DNA of 64,000 nt from Favolaschia claudopus (taxonomy: Eukaryota; Basidiomycota; Agaricomycetes; Agaricales; Mycenaceae), in the NCBI GenBank assembly GCA_037176885.1, contig JAWWNJ010000188.1:124001-188000 (forward strand), written 5' to 3'. Under the pieces are notes generated by a model. That model was not told where the DNA came from. It saw only the letters and a program-made list of their open reading frames with translations, and did no database searches. The position numbers and the translations under genes are program-made. Positions 43,120 through 55,224 of the stretch are shown here, piece by piece; within the stretch, counting starts at the first letter, position 1; each line of letters opens with the position of its first letter.

Positions 43120-44520
43120 CTGCATCATCAACCTCGCCGGATCCACCTCCACCGCGCGAAAGAAAGGCGAACACAAGGTCTTCATCGAAAGCAGCTGCAA
43201 CGGAATGTTGGGTCAGGGTGGTGGTGGAATTGGTCCGCCAGCCTGATGTGCGTTGTACCTTCCTTCTGCCCCTCTCTTTATGCAATGAAAACTGACACGC
43301 GACCCAGCCTAACCGCTACTTCCGCCTCGACATGGCCGACATCGTCATCCCGAACCAAGACGCGTGGCATGTTCTATGGGATTTCACCACGTTGAGAGAA
43401 TTGGTCCTATTCGGTGACGCAGCGAAAGACGGCGCGGAGCTGGGCGACGCAGCTGGACCTGATGATGGAGAGGTATGAGGAGCATCAGTTTGTGTGTAGC
43501 CAGGCGCAGCAGTACAAGTGGTTGGATGAGGTGCGTCGCTTTTATTCTTCTCTCTCGTGCTTCTCGATCTCACTTTTTGCGATAGCAATACCCTTCGGTC
43601 TTCAAACGCATCTCCGCGCGAGTCGCCGCGAAGAAGTTCCACCCGATTGGAGGCGCGTGGGTCGAGCACGACGCGAATATGCCCTCGGGGGAGGCGTTGG
43701 TGAGGCAAATGGTGTATGGGCAGAGGTACTTTGAGAGTAAGTTTGGAGTGCGGTGCGAGACGGGGTGGCTACCGGATTCGTTTGGGTTGACGGGGGCGTT
43801 GCCGCAGTTGATGAGGTGAGCTGGTGAGTGCTTCGTCTCGTTTATTCCGTTTTGTGGCGCTGATGGAGACGATGGTACATAGGGATGAAGTATTTCTTCA
43901 CGCAAAAGTTGTCGTGGAATAATATGCGCGTCTCTTTCTTACCAGTGCCTCCATCCAATGCTAACGCTAATTCTGACTCTCGCAGCAACAACTTCCCGCA
44001 CACGATAACTGGGTGGGGATCGACGGAACGCAGGTGTTGTGCCATATGACGCCGGTGGATACGTATACGGCGTAGGCGACGGTTGGGGATGTGAATCGCG
44101 CCGTGGCGGGGCATAAGGTGCGTGCTTTCGCCTTTTCTTTCATGGTGACATGGGTGGGGACTGACGCATGATATGTGCAGAACTTGGAGTCGTCGGATAC
44201 GTCGCTGCTTGTGTTTGGGAACGATGACGGAGGAGGAGGGCCGTTGCCGAAGATGTTGGAGAATGTGCGTTCTCCTTTCTCTTGTCTCCCTTTCCACCTG
44301 CATCGGCTTCTCCCACTTTCACCTTCGACCCGCTTTCTGTAGCCCCTTTTGCCGCCTTCGCATACTCATGCCCATTTCTGCAGCTCCGCCGCATCCGCGC
44401 CGTCACTAACACCCACCACGAGCTCCCGCCCGTTCACATGGGACGCTCTGTGGACCAATTCTTCGAGTACCTCGACAAGAGTTCGGAGAAGGGCGGGAGG
44501 TTGCCGAATCGGAGGAGTGG
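43120..44520 (+). pseudogene. Vacuolar alpha-mannosidase (GH38, AMS1-like) pseudogene
   Basis: Intact GH38 segments appear in order: [49 protein letters not shown], and [12 protein letters not shown]. After a normal intron come [20 protein letters not shown] and TGWLPDSFGLTGALPQLM. Then GMKYFFTQKLSWNN, VGIDGTQVLCHMTPVDTYTA, NLESSDTSLLVFGND and LRRIRAV ... MGRSVDQFFE. The enzyme trims mannose from glycans in the vacuole. Lesions: a deletion at ~43403 removes the catalytic HIDTAW region (only W-S-Y-S-V-T-Q remains); a splice donor is GC instead of GT near 43928; a frameshift lies near 44003; an in-frame TAG follows TYTA near 44074; the 5' third and the C-terminal half are missing. It is clearly non-functional. 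Confidence 0.9.
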
Positions 44521-45436
44521 AGAAGCGAGAGAAAAAGCGTGGACGAGCGGCGTCTAAAAGCATCGCTCCCGCATTTGCAGCCCCAAGCTACGGTCAACGT
44601 GGGCGCCCGCGCGCGAGAGAATGATTGCTTGAGGGGTCCCTGGATCAAGCACCGGTTGTCGTTCTCGAATATTGCTCAGCAAGATCAGGATATAAAATCG
44701 CCCGAGTTCAGTGTGGTCAGTACACATGCTTGTTACTGTGCTGCCCTACTAAACGTTTTTGGTATGCGATGTCGACATGCTCGCCTGTATCGACGTATTC
44801 CAGCCTGCTATATCTCCGTCCATCCCCCCGGCGCCCAGTCTCAATCACTCCCCCTCATCCACGGAGTCCTCTGCGGGCGACCGCACCATCCAAATGTCGA
44901 CATTCATGGACGACGCCATGGCACCGCTCTCGCATCACATCCTCGTATCAGATGAAAACGAGGTCCCATGGGCATTGAAATCCCCCGGCACGAGCTAGCT
45001 TGAAAAGCCACAGTTGTATTGCTTTGGGCGGCGTTACCGGAAATGCCGCCGGCAGAAGGGTGCGAGGAATTCGAGGAGGGAGGAATTCTGGGTGGCGGCG
45101 CTGGCTTGAAAGTTGCTGACTGCTCGCCCGAGGCTAATGAAACCCGGGAGGCTTAGGCCAGGGATGCCCTTGAGTGGAATTCAGAATTGGATGATGTATT
45201 GAGGGATAGATAGATGAGGGACATACGGTTTTGAATACGGGAATGTTTTCGCAGTGTGTCGATGTTGATGGCGTAGCCGAACACGACGGTAGAGAGGCGG
45301 AAATCATCGATGGCGGGAAGTACGTCTCTAACCGTCTCCATCTCTCCTCCGGCTCCTGTTTTTGGTTCTCGCTGACGCTCGGTTAGTGAGATGAAGAGAG
45401 ATTACAAAGAAACAAACTCACAATCGAAGGTTTTCA
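44521..45436. other. No intact gene; degraded sequence
   Basis: Beyond the mannosidase homology the frames drift and end. Minus-strand pieces around 45153-45341 (ETVRDVLPAIDDFRLSTVVFG) look protein-like and may be exons of a gene that runs out of the left inverted repeat, but I cannot build a whole model. Confidence 0.4.
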
Positions 45437-45960
45437 AGTGAATAGTGAATAGCTCGAGGACCAAAGTCCACCTCTTGCTGCAGCACGAAGACGATGTGCT
45501 TGGGAAATCCCAAATGGATAGAGCAAACACTGTTAGTGAGTTAAAATTCTCGTCCGAGTGCACAAAAGATGCAGACATACTTCCAGTACAGTCCATACAC
45601 AGTAGAAGAACAAGTCGGTTGCGAGCTTGGCAAGTTTCCGCAAGGCAATCTCAAGTGTTGGGTAGTGGCACCAGCCTACAGCGAAGTGAAAGAAGGTCAA
45701 GCTAGCACGACGCATGCATCGTATAGCAGTATGGAATGATGCTGAGATCCTGCTGAGGTCCACAACGTAGGCATTGTGCGACCTCTAGCATGACTGCAGG
45801 AGGAAAGGTATATGAATTGTTATGTAAGCTAGCCTAAATTGGAAGGCACGTCACAATTTTTTAGCCACAAAAAAAATATACATTGTTTGTTGTGCGTGAA
45901 AAACAGCTCACTCCAAGTAGTAGCTACTCGATTGAAATACAGAGCAAGATCATGACTACA
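45437..45960 (-). repeat. Left inverted repeat of the Tnp2 cluster
   Basis: Its reverse complement aligns with 62525-63030. Shared words include GGCTAGCTTACATAA, CCTTTCCTCCTGC, CTACGTTGTGGACCTCAGCA, GCATGCGTCGTGCTAGCTTG, GGCTGGTGC, CTTCTACT and AAGTATGTCT, in the same order. It carries palindromes at 45706-45723 and 45761-45778. Confidence 0.75.
45706..45778. promoter_or_regulatory. Palindrome cluster P1-P2 in the left inverted repeat
   Basis: Two copies of the near-palindrome lie at 45706-45723 (CACGACGCATGCATCGTA) and 45761-45778 (CACAACGTAGGCATTGTG). They are 37 bases apart, and their arms differ but stay self-complementary (CGA/TCG versus CAA/TTG). Confidence 0.7.
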
Positions 45961-46104
45961 TAGTGTCCAATATCTGCACCCCACCTCGCTCAGCTGTCTC
46001 GAGTCTCGACATGGGACATCTCCCGAATATTGCGTATCAGAAGAGTTCTATACCAAAGCTGTATAAGACTGTACAGTCGTGTTTGTGTACTAGAATGTAG
46101 CTAA

Positions 46105-49100
46105 TCAGTCCTGGAAATGAACAAAGTCAGCTTGCGAATGCTAGATACATCAGAAAATGTACATACCCTCGAAAGATTCAAGATCACAGCGCGACCGTCC
46201 GAGCAGTCAAACCTTGCGCAATGAGAGACCACTTGACTCGGGTTGATGCGGTCAGGAATGGCCGTCGACATTTTTGAAGAATACATTCTTGCCAGGAAGT
46301 GAGGGAACGGAAGGAAGGGATCAGTCTGGCCGGCAGGTAGAGGCTCCTGACGCCGAACGACGAAGGTAACCTTATTATTCACGACTTCAATCTTCTCTAT
46401 GCTCCCCGCAACAGTAAGGTCCTCCCCGGACGGCCGGTAGATAATCATGCTGTTGCCTACATGCGTGGAGGCTCGAGAAAAGTTCACTCCGTCGTAGGTG
46501 AAGTGGGCCTTCTCGCGATCGTTCCCGGGAAATGTGTCGTCCAGCTCTCGGACAGTCTTGGATGTGAAAGCCAGATCAAAGATGCGCTTTACTTCGCGTA
46601 TCACTGGGGGACAGTCCTTGCGCGCAAGCCACCTGCGAATGCTGGCACCACGCATGAACGATCTCAGCATAGTGTGTTCCATTTCGCCTGCAACTCTTCA
46701 TTAAATAGCCGAGTACAGGAGAGTAAAAAACTTACCTCCAATGTGGTCGTTGTGCTTGATCTTTTGCAGAATGCCAATCAAACGCTCGAATGGAAAACAC
46801 CACCACGAGACAATCGGCCCAAACAACCGAAGAAAATCGTAAATGTGAAAGGCGACATGCACGTTTCGTTTCTTCTGCTGCTTCGTGTGAGGGTGAATCG
46901 AATGCAAATCATCAACCCACTGCTTGAGTAGGTTACGGTAGGCGGTAGCGCTTTCGAGATCGGTGCTATAGCGACAGACGATCATCGTGGCTTGGAACAG
47001 AGCCATGGTATGAACCAGGATGCGGTAGAAATGGTCAGCATGAGGCCCCGTCATCTCGCCCCATAAGAGCACGAGGGCAAGAGGGAGGATGATTGTTCCC
47101 ATGTTTTTCCACTCGTTTGCTTTGACCTGTCCAGCAGCCGCCTCCCCGAAATTCTTGGGCACAGAATCAAGCCAAGAGGGCAGGTCTATTTCCGCAATGA
47201 CCTTGTGAATGAATTGGATGTCGGAAAGTTGGATGGTCTTCGGTCGGTGATGATCTGCAGTTTTCGTTGGATTGAGTCTCCGGTACTGATTATCTGGAGC
47301 TTTCATTGGATTGAGTTTTCGCTACCAACATGATCGTTAGTAAATGGGGTGCATCGAGCGCATGTCACACTTACCCATGTAATCAAGCTCTGGACATAAT
47401 CGGCTTTGATTATTTTGCCGTTTAAGCCGGTACCAGGCTCCTTGGGCATGACCTGCAACGACCAGCACAGAAAAGCAACGATAGGGACGGTTCTACTGGT
47501 GAGATTCTTCTTCAAATGCTCCGTGGTAATTCCACCCTCGCAATCCAGCGCCGACTCGAGTTTCTTTTGAACGGCAGGGATCTGCTTGAGATCTTCTTCT
47601 TTGACTTTTGCAACAAGTGGGACTGTGAGTGGGTCATACTCTGGCCAAGGAAATGAAAAGGCGAGGTCCGGCTTCTCAGTCGATCGAGCAACCTCTGCGT
47701 CGATTTGCAGCACATGCCGGCAGTGATAGTGCACCAGACCTTCGAGGATACAGTGCATGGCGTCAATGACGAGCATCCGACTAGGGTTCCAGTATGGTAG
47801 TCTCCAAAACTCTGACCAACGCATGCCGTGTTTTTCAAAGAGGAGGTTGCGCTCTTTAAGAGTATCGGCGTCCCGCCAAGCTTCGGCTTGCTTTCGTAGC
47901 TCGTTAACATCGCGCGGACGCCAGTCGGGGTGCTCAAAGTCGGTTCGATACAGTGTATGTAGTCCACGGCAGTTACACACGGTGCAATAGCACTCCGAAG
48001 TAACCCCGGCCATGCCAGAAACTTGGCGAGCGGCGGGCAAATCATTAACAGATATGACAAAGGCAAATTCAGTCTGTCGACCGGAGAGAGGTGAACCGCC
48101 TGTGGATGATATGTGTATGCCTCGTTCCCAAGCAACGACGGCTTCGTCAATGATAGGATTCAGATAGCCGTTGACTTCCACGCCCTTTGGTCCGCCGGGC
48201 CCGCATATGAGGCTGGTGTAGATATACTCGGGCTTATATCGAATGAGCTCAGTAAGCCCGACAATTGCTACTGAGAGGCAGCCAAGTTTGTCGGAGTTTG
48301 AGCGGGGTCCCACACCATGCGGCTGGAAGAAATCGAGGTGGATAGAGCACGGTACCCTCAGGCGACCTCGTCTGTCGATGAAGAGTTTCCCTGGAGTTGG
48401 CCCCTCGAACTCGTTCATGAATTCCGCCTGAAAGATATTGGTGACAGAAGAAGGCTTTTCGGCTCTGGCGGCAAAAGCATCGTCGCATGCCGTATCCAAA
48501 ATTTTCTCGATTTCAGGGTCTGACAGGACCATTGCCAGGTGATCGTGGAATGAGGGAAACAGAAATGTTCTGACCGGGCGTAACTTTCCATTACGCAGCT
48601 CCAAAAGCTCTTCGTCACAAATTCTGGCGCCGTCTGCCTCGACAACGCGATTGACGCATCGGGCGGGATATTCGGGGAACGCGGAATCTGGATTGAGCGG
48701 CTTGTGTGTCCAGTGGCAGGACGGACAGACGGCAAACATGGTGGTCTTTGCGTCAATCTTGAAAGATTGAAGAGCAACGTATAAGCTGGACGGTAACTGC
48801 TCGAGGACGTTCTTTTGCTTTGCATCATATTGCTCCGACTCGTCGGGACCTTGCTGCGAATGGAGCTTCATCGTCTCTTTGATTATCAACGTGACGAGTT
48901 TAATGATAAAATTGCAAGGTTTATCGGCGACACGAATGATGACATGACAGATGAGGCCAAGTAGGATTAGCAGCTGGGCGATTACAGTCATGTCCTGCAT
49001 AGGAGTATCCATAATATGAGCTGTGGATGCACAATTAGTACCCAGTCAATGAGCGAAAGGAAAGGAAAACTCACAAGAATCATGCACAAGTGGTGGTAGG

Positions 49101-49960
49101 ATAGCGCCAATAGATGTAATCCTGGCATCTACAGCTTTCAATTCCCCTTCAAAATGTTTGATCTTTTCGTGCAGATCCCCAAGCGCAGCGTCAGCAGCGG
49201 CCGTTGACACCCTCTTGATATTTTCCAGCGCCGTTTTGGCCTTGTGAAAGATATCAGACGCCGTTTGCAATTGCTGGTGCATTTGGACCACCGAAGCCAG
49301 ATCCGTTTCGTTATACTCGGGGGGAACAGTAAGAGCAGCCTCGGCGTCGCGAAGGTGCTTCTCAATGGCAGAGACAAGGTTGGTCGCCTTGCTATCACGC
49401 CAAGTGAACCCGGCTGGCGGGGATGCAGTCAAGAAAGCTGTGACACCACTGAAAGCAGCGTCCATGTCCACGTTCTCAGCATCGAGGGTAGGGATATGTA
49501 CGTGGTTCTCCTGGAAGTCGTTCCGGGAGACGAAGAGCTTGGACGGCTGGCGAGCGAGATCAGGGCCATCGTCAGTGATGGTGAGGGCCGTTATATAGCT
49601 GGCGAGTTTCTGAATCTGCGGTGATTCGTTAGAACGAAGCAAGGGAAAGATGGATAGAGGAATGTACCTCTGCCTGATCGTGGTCAGGGGATTGCACAAG
49701 GGGACTGACGCTTGGGTGTGCGATGGTGAGAGTTGCGAGATGGCTCCCAAGTTGCTCGATCTGCACAAAGCCTTTCTTTAGAAGGGCGTACCACGAGACA
49801 AAAGATTACTGACCTCATCGTTCGTATGGTTTACAGGTTGGGTGGTATTTCGTTCCAGAAGACGGAGCTGTTCCTCGTGTATATCTTGCTCAGAGAGCAG
49901 TACTTTATGCGGAAGAGGACGGAGAGCGCAGTGACAGGTATAGTCCTTCTTCCTCGCCAT
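46105..49960 (-). CDS. Tnp2-family (CACTA/EnSpm-like) transposase, 7 exons, 1179 aa
   Basis: Exons (minus): 49960-49814, 49760-49668, 49615-49075, 49020-47375, 47321-46736, 46687-46167, 46110-46105 (3540 nt, in frame, all GT-AG). The N-terminal ~260 residues are helical (TASDIFHKAKTALENIKRV). Next come a possible membrane-like stretch (AQLLILLGLICHVIIRVA) and a zinc-type Cys pattern (CPSCHW ... CVN ... CDEE). The Tnp2 core follows, with RMLVIDAMHCILEGLVHYH near residue 675, the equivalent of the DPMHN-LFLG motif of the family. The later part has LPSWLDSVP, ANEWKNM, FLRLFGPIVSWWCFPFERL (near 985) and GEMEHTMLRSF, typical of mushroom CACTA transposases. No lesion is seen, so it may be active. 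Its promoter region holds four of the palindromes. Confidence 0.9.
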
Positions 49961-50274
49961 CTCGACGGTGAAGCACCGAAGACACAGTAGAATCAGGAGA
50001 GAGCGTGCTTTCTTCTCAGCGCAAGCAACTGAGAAGACGCGGGCAAGAGGCTGTCATACGACTGCCTTTTAAATGCTGAAACCATTGTACTGAGAACGGT
50101 AGTGGCTTTGTTGCAAATGCGATTAAATACAAGGAGGATTCGCTAGAGGCTCGCTTAGATGGACAAGCGACCGGAATCTCCGCAAGGCACAAGGGCGACA
50201 ATGCAGCAGACGAGGAAGAGGGAGCGAGAGAGCGCCAGGGGGATGCGGGAGTATACGGCACGACAGAGACGCTC

Positions 50275-50532
50275 CACGACGTAGGCGTCGTGCAAGCGTT
50301 GACTGAGTCGCGATATCGGGAGTCGCATCAACACTGCCACAGCTTTCTCCCGCGGTCCGCCTCTCGCTTCCACCAAGTTCACCTTCTGCTGTACGACGCG
50401 TACGTCGTGCAGCAATAACTCCAGCTGCCTAGTCTATGCTACGCCTACGTTGCATAGATGTCTTGCTCTTGCTCTAACTTCATAATTTACGCCCGCCAAT
50501 CAGCTTGGTGCTGCTCAATGCCTACATTGTGC
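50275..50532. promoter_or_regulatory. Palindrome cluster P3-P6 upstream of the transposase gene
   Basis: Four copies: 50275-50292 (CACGACGTAGGCGTCGTG), 50392-50409 (TACGACGCGTACGTCGTG), 50434-50457 (CTATGC-TACGCCTACG-TTGCATAG) and 50515-50532 (CTCAATGCCTACATTGTG). This is the densest cluster and lies between the transposase start (49960) and the 3' end of the WD40-like gene. Confidence 0.7.
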
Positions 50533-50652
50533 ACATGCAGAGCTCGCAATTAACTATGGATCTTCCTCAGAATGTTCTTCGATACATATTATTCTTAAAG
50601 ATGCAAAGTACGCTTTCGAAATTTCGGTTCAGTTACAAGTCTGACGATACTT

Positions 50653-52047
50653 CTACAGAACACTTTGGAGTTTGAATACATCAAGCTTGGCCTTCACAAT
50701 AATCAACAGCCCAATTATTGCAACGCTCACCACTACATGCAGCAGGGTGAATGTGACTCCGGCGGTTTGAGGTTCTGAGATCGTCGACCTTTTCCTCCAG
50801 ACCATGATGCAATTCTCTCCGGGACCCTGCGATCCAGCCGCGAAGATCATCGAAGCGCCGTCAATATGTGCCTCCTATGCTTTGTTAAATGCTGGGAGGG
50901 GATGCGGGAAGGGGACTCACCGTCACTGTTTGGACCCATTGCGAAGGGAACCGCAACTTATCGACTGGTGCCCCCATACGTCTTGGAAAAACGTAGACTA
51001 CCCCACGGCTGCTTCCGGAAACGACACAAGATGCGTTTTCGCCGAAGCAGACCTGACGTGTGCGCGGCAGTACCCCGGGAGTCTCCTCGATCTTCCATGT
51101 TTTCATTCGTGCATCTAAATCCGCCTTGAAAAGCGCTGGTCCTTGATGCAGATCGTCGATGCAAAACATTCCTCGACGCTCATTAAAGTCGGCCGAGCCG
51201 CTGTTTCTCGTGTTAGCGCCAACATACGAGGGACTATGAATGCGACCTTACACCGGGCTCCCTAAATCCGACGCACTCAATACAGCTCCACTGCTGGGGT
51301 CGAGTTTCACCCTAGCAAATAATTCTTGGTCGTAGCCTATGGATGAAAAATGAGAACTCACAGTCTCCTTGTCGAGAATAACAAGATTTCTTGGCGCGTG
51401 AGCTCGCCGCTGAAAAAGATATCGATCGGCGTAATGCCGTCCACGACCATCTTGAAGACGCTAACCCCGCGCATGTTACTATCCATATCAAGGACTTCAA
51501 CCACACCCCTGCGCGTGCAGATTGCGAGGTGATTCGTAGACGGGTCGAATGCGAGGCCCATTATTTCACTTCGATGGTCGACGAAGATGGCCGGCATCTC
51601 TTTGAATTCCTGGTATTCTTTCACGAACAATACATGGGGCAGTAGGGTGCAGAACTCACGTTGGTGTTGGGGATTTGCATCCAACAGAAAACCCTTCCAC
51701 TCTGGGTCCCGAAAACCAGTATCTCCCCCAGTAGATCTTCCCTTCGCGCCCAAATCATCGTAGTGGTCGCGCCGCGGTCGCTCGGGCCCGAAGGACGGTC
51801 TGGCAGCACGGTCTTCGTCCTGAGGTCGTATATGAACACACCGTTCGTGCCTGATCGTCGTGAGACATAGGAAGTGAAGCTCGAGTTGGAGACTATACGC
51901 ACCGCCTGCGGCCAATAGTGACCCATCCTCTGTGACTTTGAGAGAGTTGATTGCGTGGTTGATACCGTTCAGGGTGAAGTGGGGCACATATTGGGTCTGG
52001 ACTGGAGTAGTTGAGGATGAGGATGAGGACGAGCTCGAGGCGAACAT
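50653..52047 (-). CDS. WD40-like protein with C-terminal membrane anchor, 6 exons, 381 aa
   Basis: Exons (minus): 52047-51903, 51850-51660, 51609-51362, 51311-51252, 51200-50921, 50874-50653 (1146 nt, in frame, GT-AG). After a Ser run, successive blade-like segments appear: SLKVTEDGSLLAAGG-TNGVFIYDL, GEILVFGTQSGRVFCW, EIMGLAFDPSTNHLAI then GVVEVLDMD, CFGENASCVVSGSSRGVVYV, and MIFAAGSQGPGENCIMVWRK. A single helix (FTLLHVVVSVAIIGLLIIVK) near the C-terminus should anchor it in a membrane with a short tail. It is a beta-propeller scaffold by family; the partner is unknown. Its place inside the repeat-bounded cluster makes it cargo rather than a transposition enzyme. Confidence 0.75.
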
Positions 52048-52340
52048 TGGGTACAGCGTACTTGCGTGAACGGCAATGACGAGTAATACATATATCTCAT
52101 CCTACATCATTTAGAAACAATAAGATGCCGCTTCCAATTGTCTGAAGCGGTTGCGCGTAGATCCATCAATCCTTCGGCCATGAGCATTCTGTGAGAACTC
52201 GGAACTTCGAGGTACCAGCAGCACAGTCCGTGAAACAATAATCTACACTTGCCGAAAGGAGCATGGCGGCAGCTGACCGTGTTCGCGTTTGATGGCAAAT
52301 CTGACGCGGTTCCACATCCCTCTTCGTCTTCTTGTTCATG

Positions 52341-52358
52341 CACGATGCCTACGTCGGA
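52341..52358. promoter_or_regulatory. Palindrome P7 in a divergent promoter
   Basis: CACGATGCCTACGTCGGA lies between the WD40-like gene start (52047, minus) and the 52567 gene start (plus), so it could serve both. The right arm is slightly worn. Confidence 0.6.
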
Positions 52359-52566
52359 CAGAACTTTCTTTCACGCTTACCCTGGCCTGTTATGCTTCAG
52401 AAAGGGCGCTCCAACTTCATCAAGTGGTTTGCAAGCACCAGCAAAGCTTCGCTCATTCGGGGATGCACAGACAGGCAAAGACAATAGAAAGCGACAGGAG
52501 TGTGCCGGAATGATTGTTTCTGCGTTACTTATCTGCGCGTAGCTCGATTGCTTTTCGAGATTCTCG

Positions 52567-53421
52567 ATGCCTGCTCTCACCCCTGTCGTTGCGCGCTTCC
52601 TCACGAAGACGAAGGTGTTCCATGAAGACGACGTCTATCCTCCTCCTCTTCCTGTCCTGCTCAAGGACACGGATTTCCCTCTCCCCGTTTTCGAATCAGT
52701 CTACGCCAGCACGAACATTGTTCTTGATTTCGAATGCCCTGTACCTCGAATGCAGATGCCTGAGCGTACCTCCCGCCACGGGTCCCGCGCGAACACTCCT
52801 TATTCGTCGCGTCCACGCACCTCCCAACACGACCTTCGACACTCCTCCCCTCCCCAGATTCCCCTCCCAGAGCAAGCCAGTCACCAGTATCCTCCGTCGC
52901 CTGAGGCACCTCTCACTACTGCTACTCATCTGATGGTGGCCAGACCCAACGGAGCTCAGAAGGAATATGTGTTAAAACTTGCCGAGCATTTGTCACGCCG
53001 AAAGTACGACGAGATAAAGGTTGGGTCTTTATGCATCGTTCATTCTGCTGTACGCTAATGAGTTTTAGGCAGCTTTTGCAGTCGTTGCTCCTGACTTCTT
53101 GGACATGTCAGTCACCTTTACCAAGCAAGATCCGGGTGCGATGGATCGCTTCAAAGCGAAGGTACGTTGTCTATGCTCTCTTCTCGCCGACAGGTCTGAC
53201 TTGAATAGATGTACACCCAATTTCCAAACTTGTACTACTATGAACAAGATTGGGCTCTACAAGGATTCACTACTGATCTTCTGAAGAGGAAGAAGGATGC
53301 GATGCGTTCGCTGGAAAAGTCGACCTTGGGGGGACGCCAGTCGAGGGCCAAGAACGGGACGAAGAAGATATTATCGTATTTACGTAGTTCTATCTCTGTA
53401 TACCCTATCATATCAATATAG
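52567..53421 (+). CDS. Cargo family protein A1, 252 aa, 3 exons
   Basis: Exons: 52567-53019, 53069-53161, 53209-53421 (759 nt, in frame). I know of no family for it. The N-terminal block (VARFLTKTKVFHEDDVYPPP, then LPVLLKDTDFPLPVFE) is almost identical to that of the next gene. The middle is Pro/Ser/Arg-rich and probably disordered. The C-terminal part (FPNLYYYEQDWALQGFTTDL, LKRKKDAM) ends in basic residues. Intron 1 is 49 nt and exon 2 is 93 nt, exactly as in the paralogue. It is small and basic at the end, so a DNA- or transposase-binding accessory role is possible but unproven. Confidence 0.7.
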
Positions 53422-53567
53422 CACTCTGTTCTCTCTATCCTGGTTTATCATCCCAATGTCACCGTGTTCTGTTGACGCAAGCCAAAATGAATACTCACTT
53501 CAGGCCAAGCTTGAGGGTTCTGTGGCGATGCACTTCCAAACTCGGACTGCGACCACGACTGACGCTG

Positions 53568-53796
53568 CACGATGCCTACGTCGTGAAGCGTCGAATCCCT
53601 CTCCTGGATGTACGGCGTATCCTCCAAGTTTCCAGTGTCCCTCTTCTGCGAACCAGCGCCGATTCCGAGTTAGCTGTGGTTCTCAGCCGGTTTTCAATCT
53701 CAGGCTCACAACATCTCTTGACTCTTCGACTTGCCACTCGAGAACGTAGCCCTCACTGGATCACAAATTCTCGAGCTGCACAATGCCTACGTTGTG
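53568..53796. promoter_or_regulatory. Palindromes P8-P9 between the two paralogues
   Basis: Copies at 53568-53585 (CACGATGCCTACGTCGTG) and 53779-53796 (CACAATGCCTACGTTGTG). The second extends outward to a longer self-complementary GCTGCACAA ... TTGTGCAGC. A block at 53834-53873 (GCGGGGATAT ... AAGCGGTTTCTAAGTCCT) is repeated in the next gap at about 55281-55330. Confidence 0.7.
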
Positions 53797-53951
53797 CAGC
53801 ACCGTCTTTCGGGTTTCGTTGCATAAAATTGTTTGCGGGGATATACAAGCGGTTTCTAAGTCCTGGACAATAAGCAGCGCCATCCGTCACATTATTGTTG
53901 TCGGCTTGTCTTAAAAACGAATCCAACCAAGGCTTTCGGACTCAGCATTCA

Positions 53952-54892
53952 ATGACTACCAGTACTTCTCTCCCAGTCATCGTCCCTGCTACCGCCCCCA
54001 TCGTCGCGCGTCACCTTACAAAGACGAAGGTGTTCCACGAAGACGACGTTTACCCTCCTCCTCTCCCGGTCTTGCTCAAGGACACAGACTTCCCTCTCCC
54101 AGTTTTTGAGCCACTCTACGCCAACACGACCCCCATCCTCGGCGTCGAACCCCCCTTGCGTCTTCCCCAGATCAATGCCAGCACTCCGTTCGATGGCATA
54201 GATCCTGTATCTGAAAAAAACTCCCTTCCTGAACTTCCTCAGAGGGCAAACACGCCTCGGAAGCTGCCCGAGCGCACTCCTCATCGGGTGGTCCGCATAC
54301 ACTCTCCTTATCCATTGCGCGCAAGCGGTTCTCGACAGATCACCCGTCGAGAATCCTCTCCCCTCAGTCCTCCTCCTGAGGAAACAGTTCATCATTATCC
54401 TCCGAGAGCTCCTCCGATAACCATTCCGCGGCCAACTCGTGTCCAGGAAAACTACACGACCTCCCTCGACGCTCATCTCTCTAAACCTATGCACGAAAAA
54501 TTGAAGGTAAGTCGCGTCGTTGTTTCTTCGATCTGTAGCCTGATTCAGTTTCAAGGCAGCTTTCGATGATGCTGCACCAAACTTTCTCAATCTTTCTCGG
54601 TCTTTCACGGAGCAGGACTCGGGAGATATCGAGAAGTTCAAAGCAGAGGTCTTTCGCTTCTTGGTTTTCTGCCAGCGTCCATCTTCTGACCAATCAGCGT
54701 GCACAGATGCATAGAATTCATCCAGTTTTGAAACAGTTCGAGCAGGACTGGGCTTTTCAGGGCATCGTTACCAATCTACTCCGGAACCGCAAGGCCTCTC
54801 GCCACCGTGAGCAGGCGGCGGAACTTGCAGCGATCGCCAGTGGGAAAAAGATCAATGAGAGGACGAAGGCCCCGCGTAGGAGCGTAGTTTAA
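53952..54892 (+). CDS. Cargo family protein A2, paralogue of A1, 277 aa, 3 exons
   Basis: Exons: 53952-54506, 54556-54648, 54707-54892 (834 nt, in frame). It shares with A1 the N-terminal block (LTKTKVFHEDDVYPPPLPV), the 49-nt first intron, the 93-nt second exon (AAF-D-AP-FL-L ... F-K) and the C-terminal FEQDWAFQGIVTNLL followed by basic residues. The Pro/Ser/Arg-rich middle has diverged and lengthened. A tandem duplication inside the element is the simplest origin. Function is unknown. Confidence 0.7.
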
Positions 54893-55158
54893 CCACTTAG
54901 TACTGTGTCGATTGTTCAAAGTACCGAATTTCATTGCCTCTGTATGTCTTATTACATGTTTCGTTTGAAACTATCTTGCATTTTCGTTCGCGAGACGTCA
55001 CAAAGCACGGTATTTGTGACAAGCGCCGTTGCGCACGATCACGGATCAGCATTAATCACTTCCCACACTAATGAGCGTGAGAGTCAGTGGCGATGAAGAT
55101 CATCTGATCTGGAGCTCTTTCACCCAACCTTGTCCCGTCCCCCATGTTGACGGCGGTT

Positions 55159-55224
55159 CACGACGCCTACGTTGTGCAACCTTCGTGCCCAATTTTCCGT
55201 GATGTATGGCGCCTACGCTCTGCA
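55159..55224. promoter_or_regulatory. Palindromes P10-P11
   Basis: 55159-55176 (CACGACGCCTACGTTGTG, with G-T pairing in one arm) and a worn copy at 55205-55224 (TATGGCGCCTACGCTCTGCA). They lie ~350-400 bp before the next gene. Confidence 0.6.
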
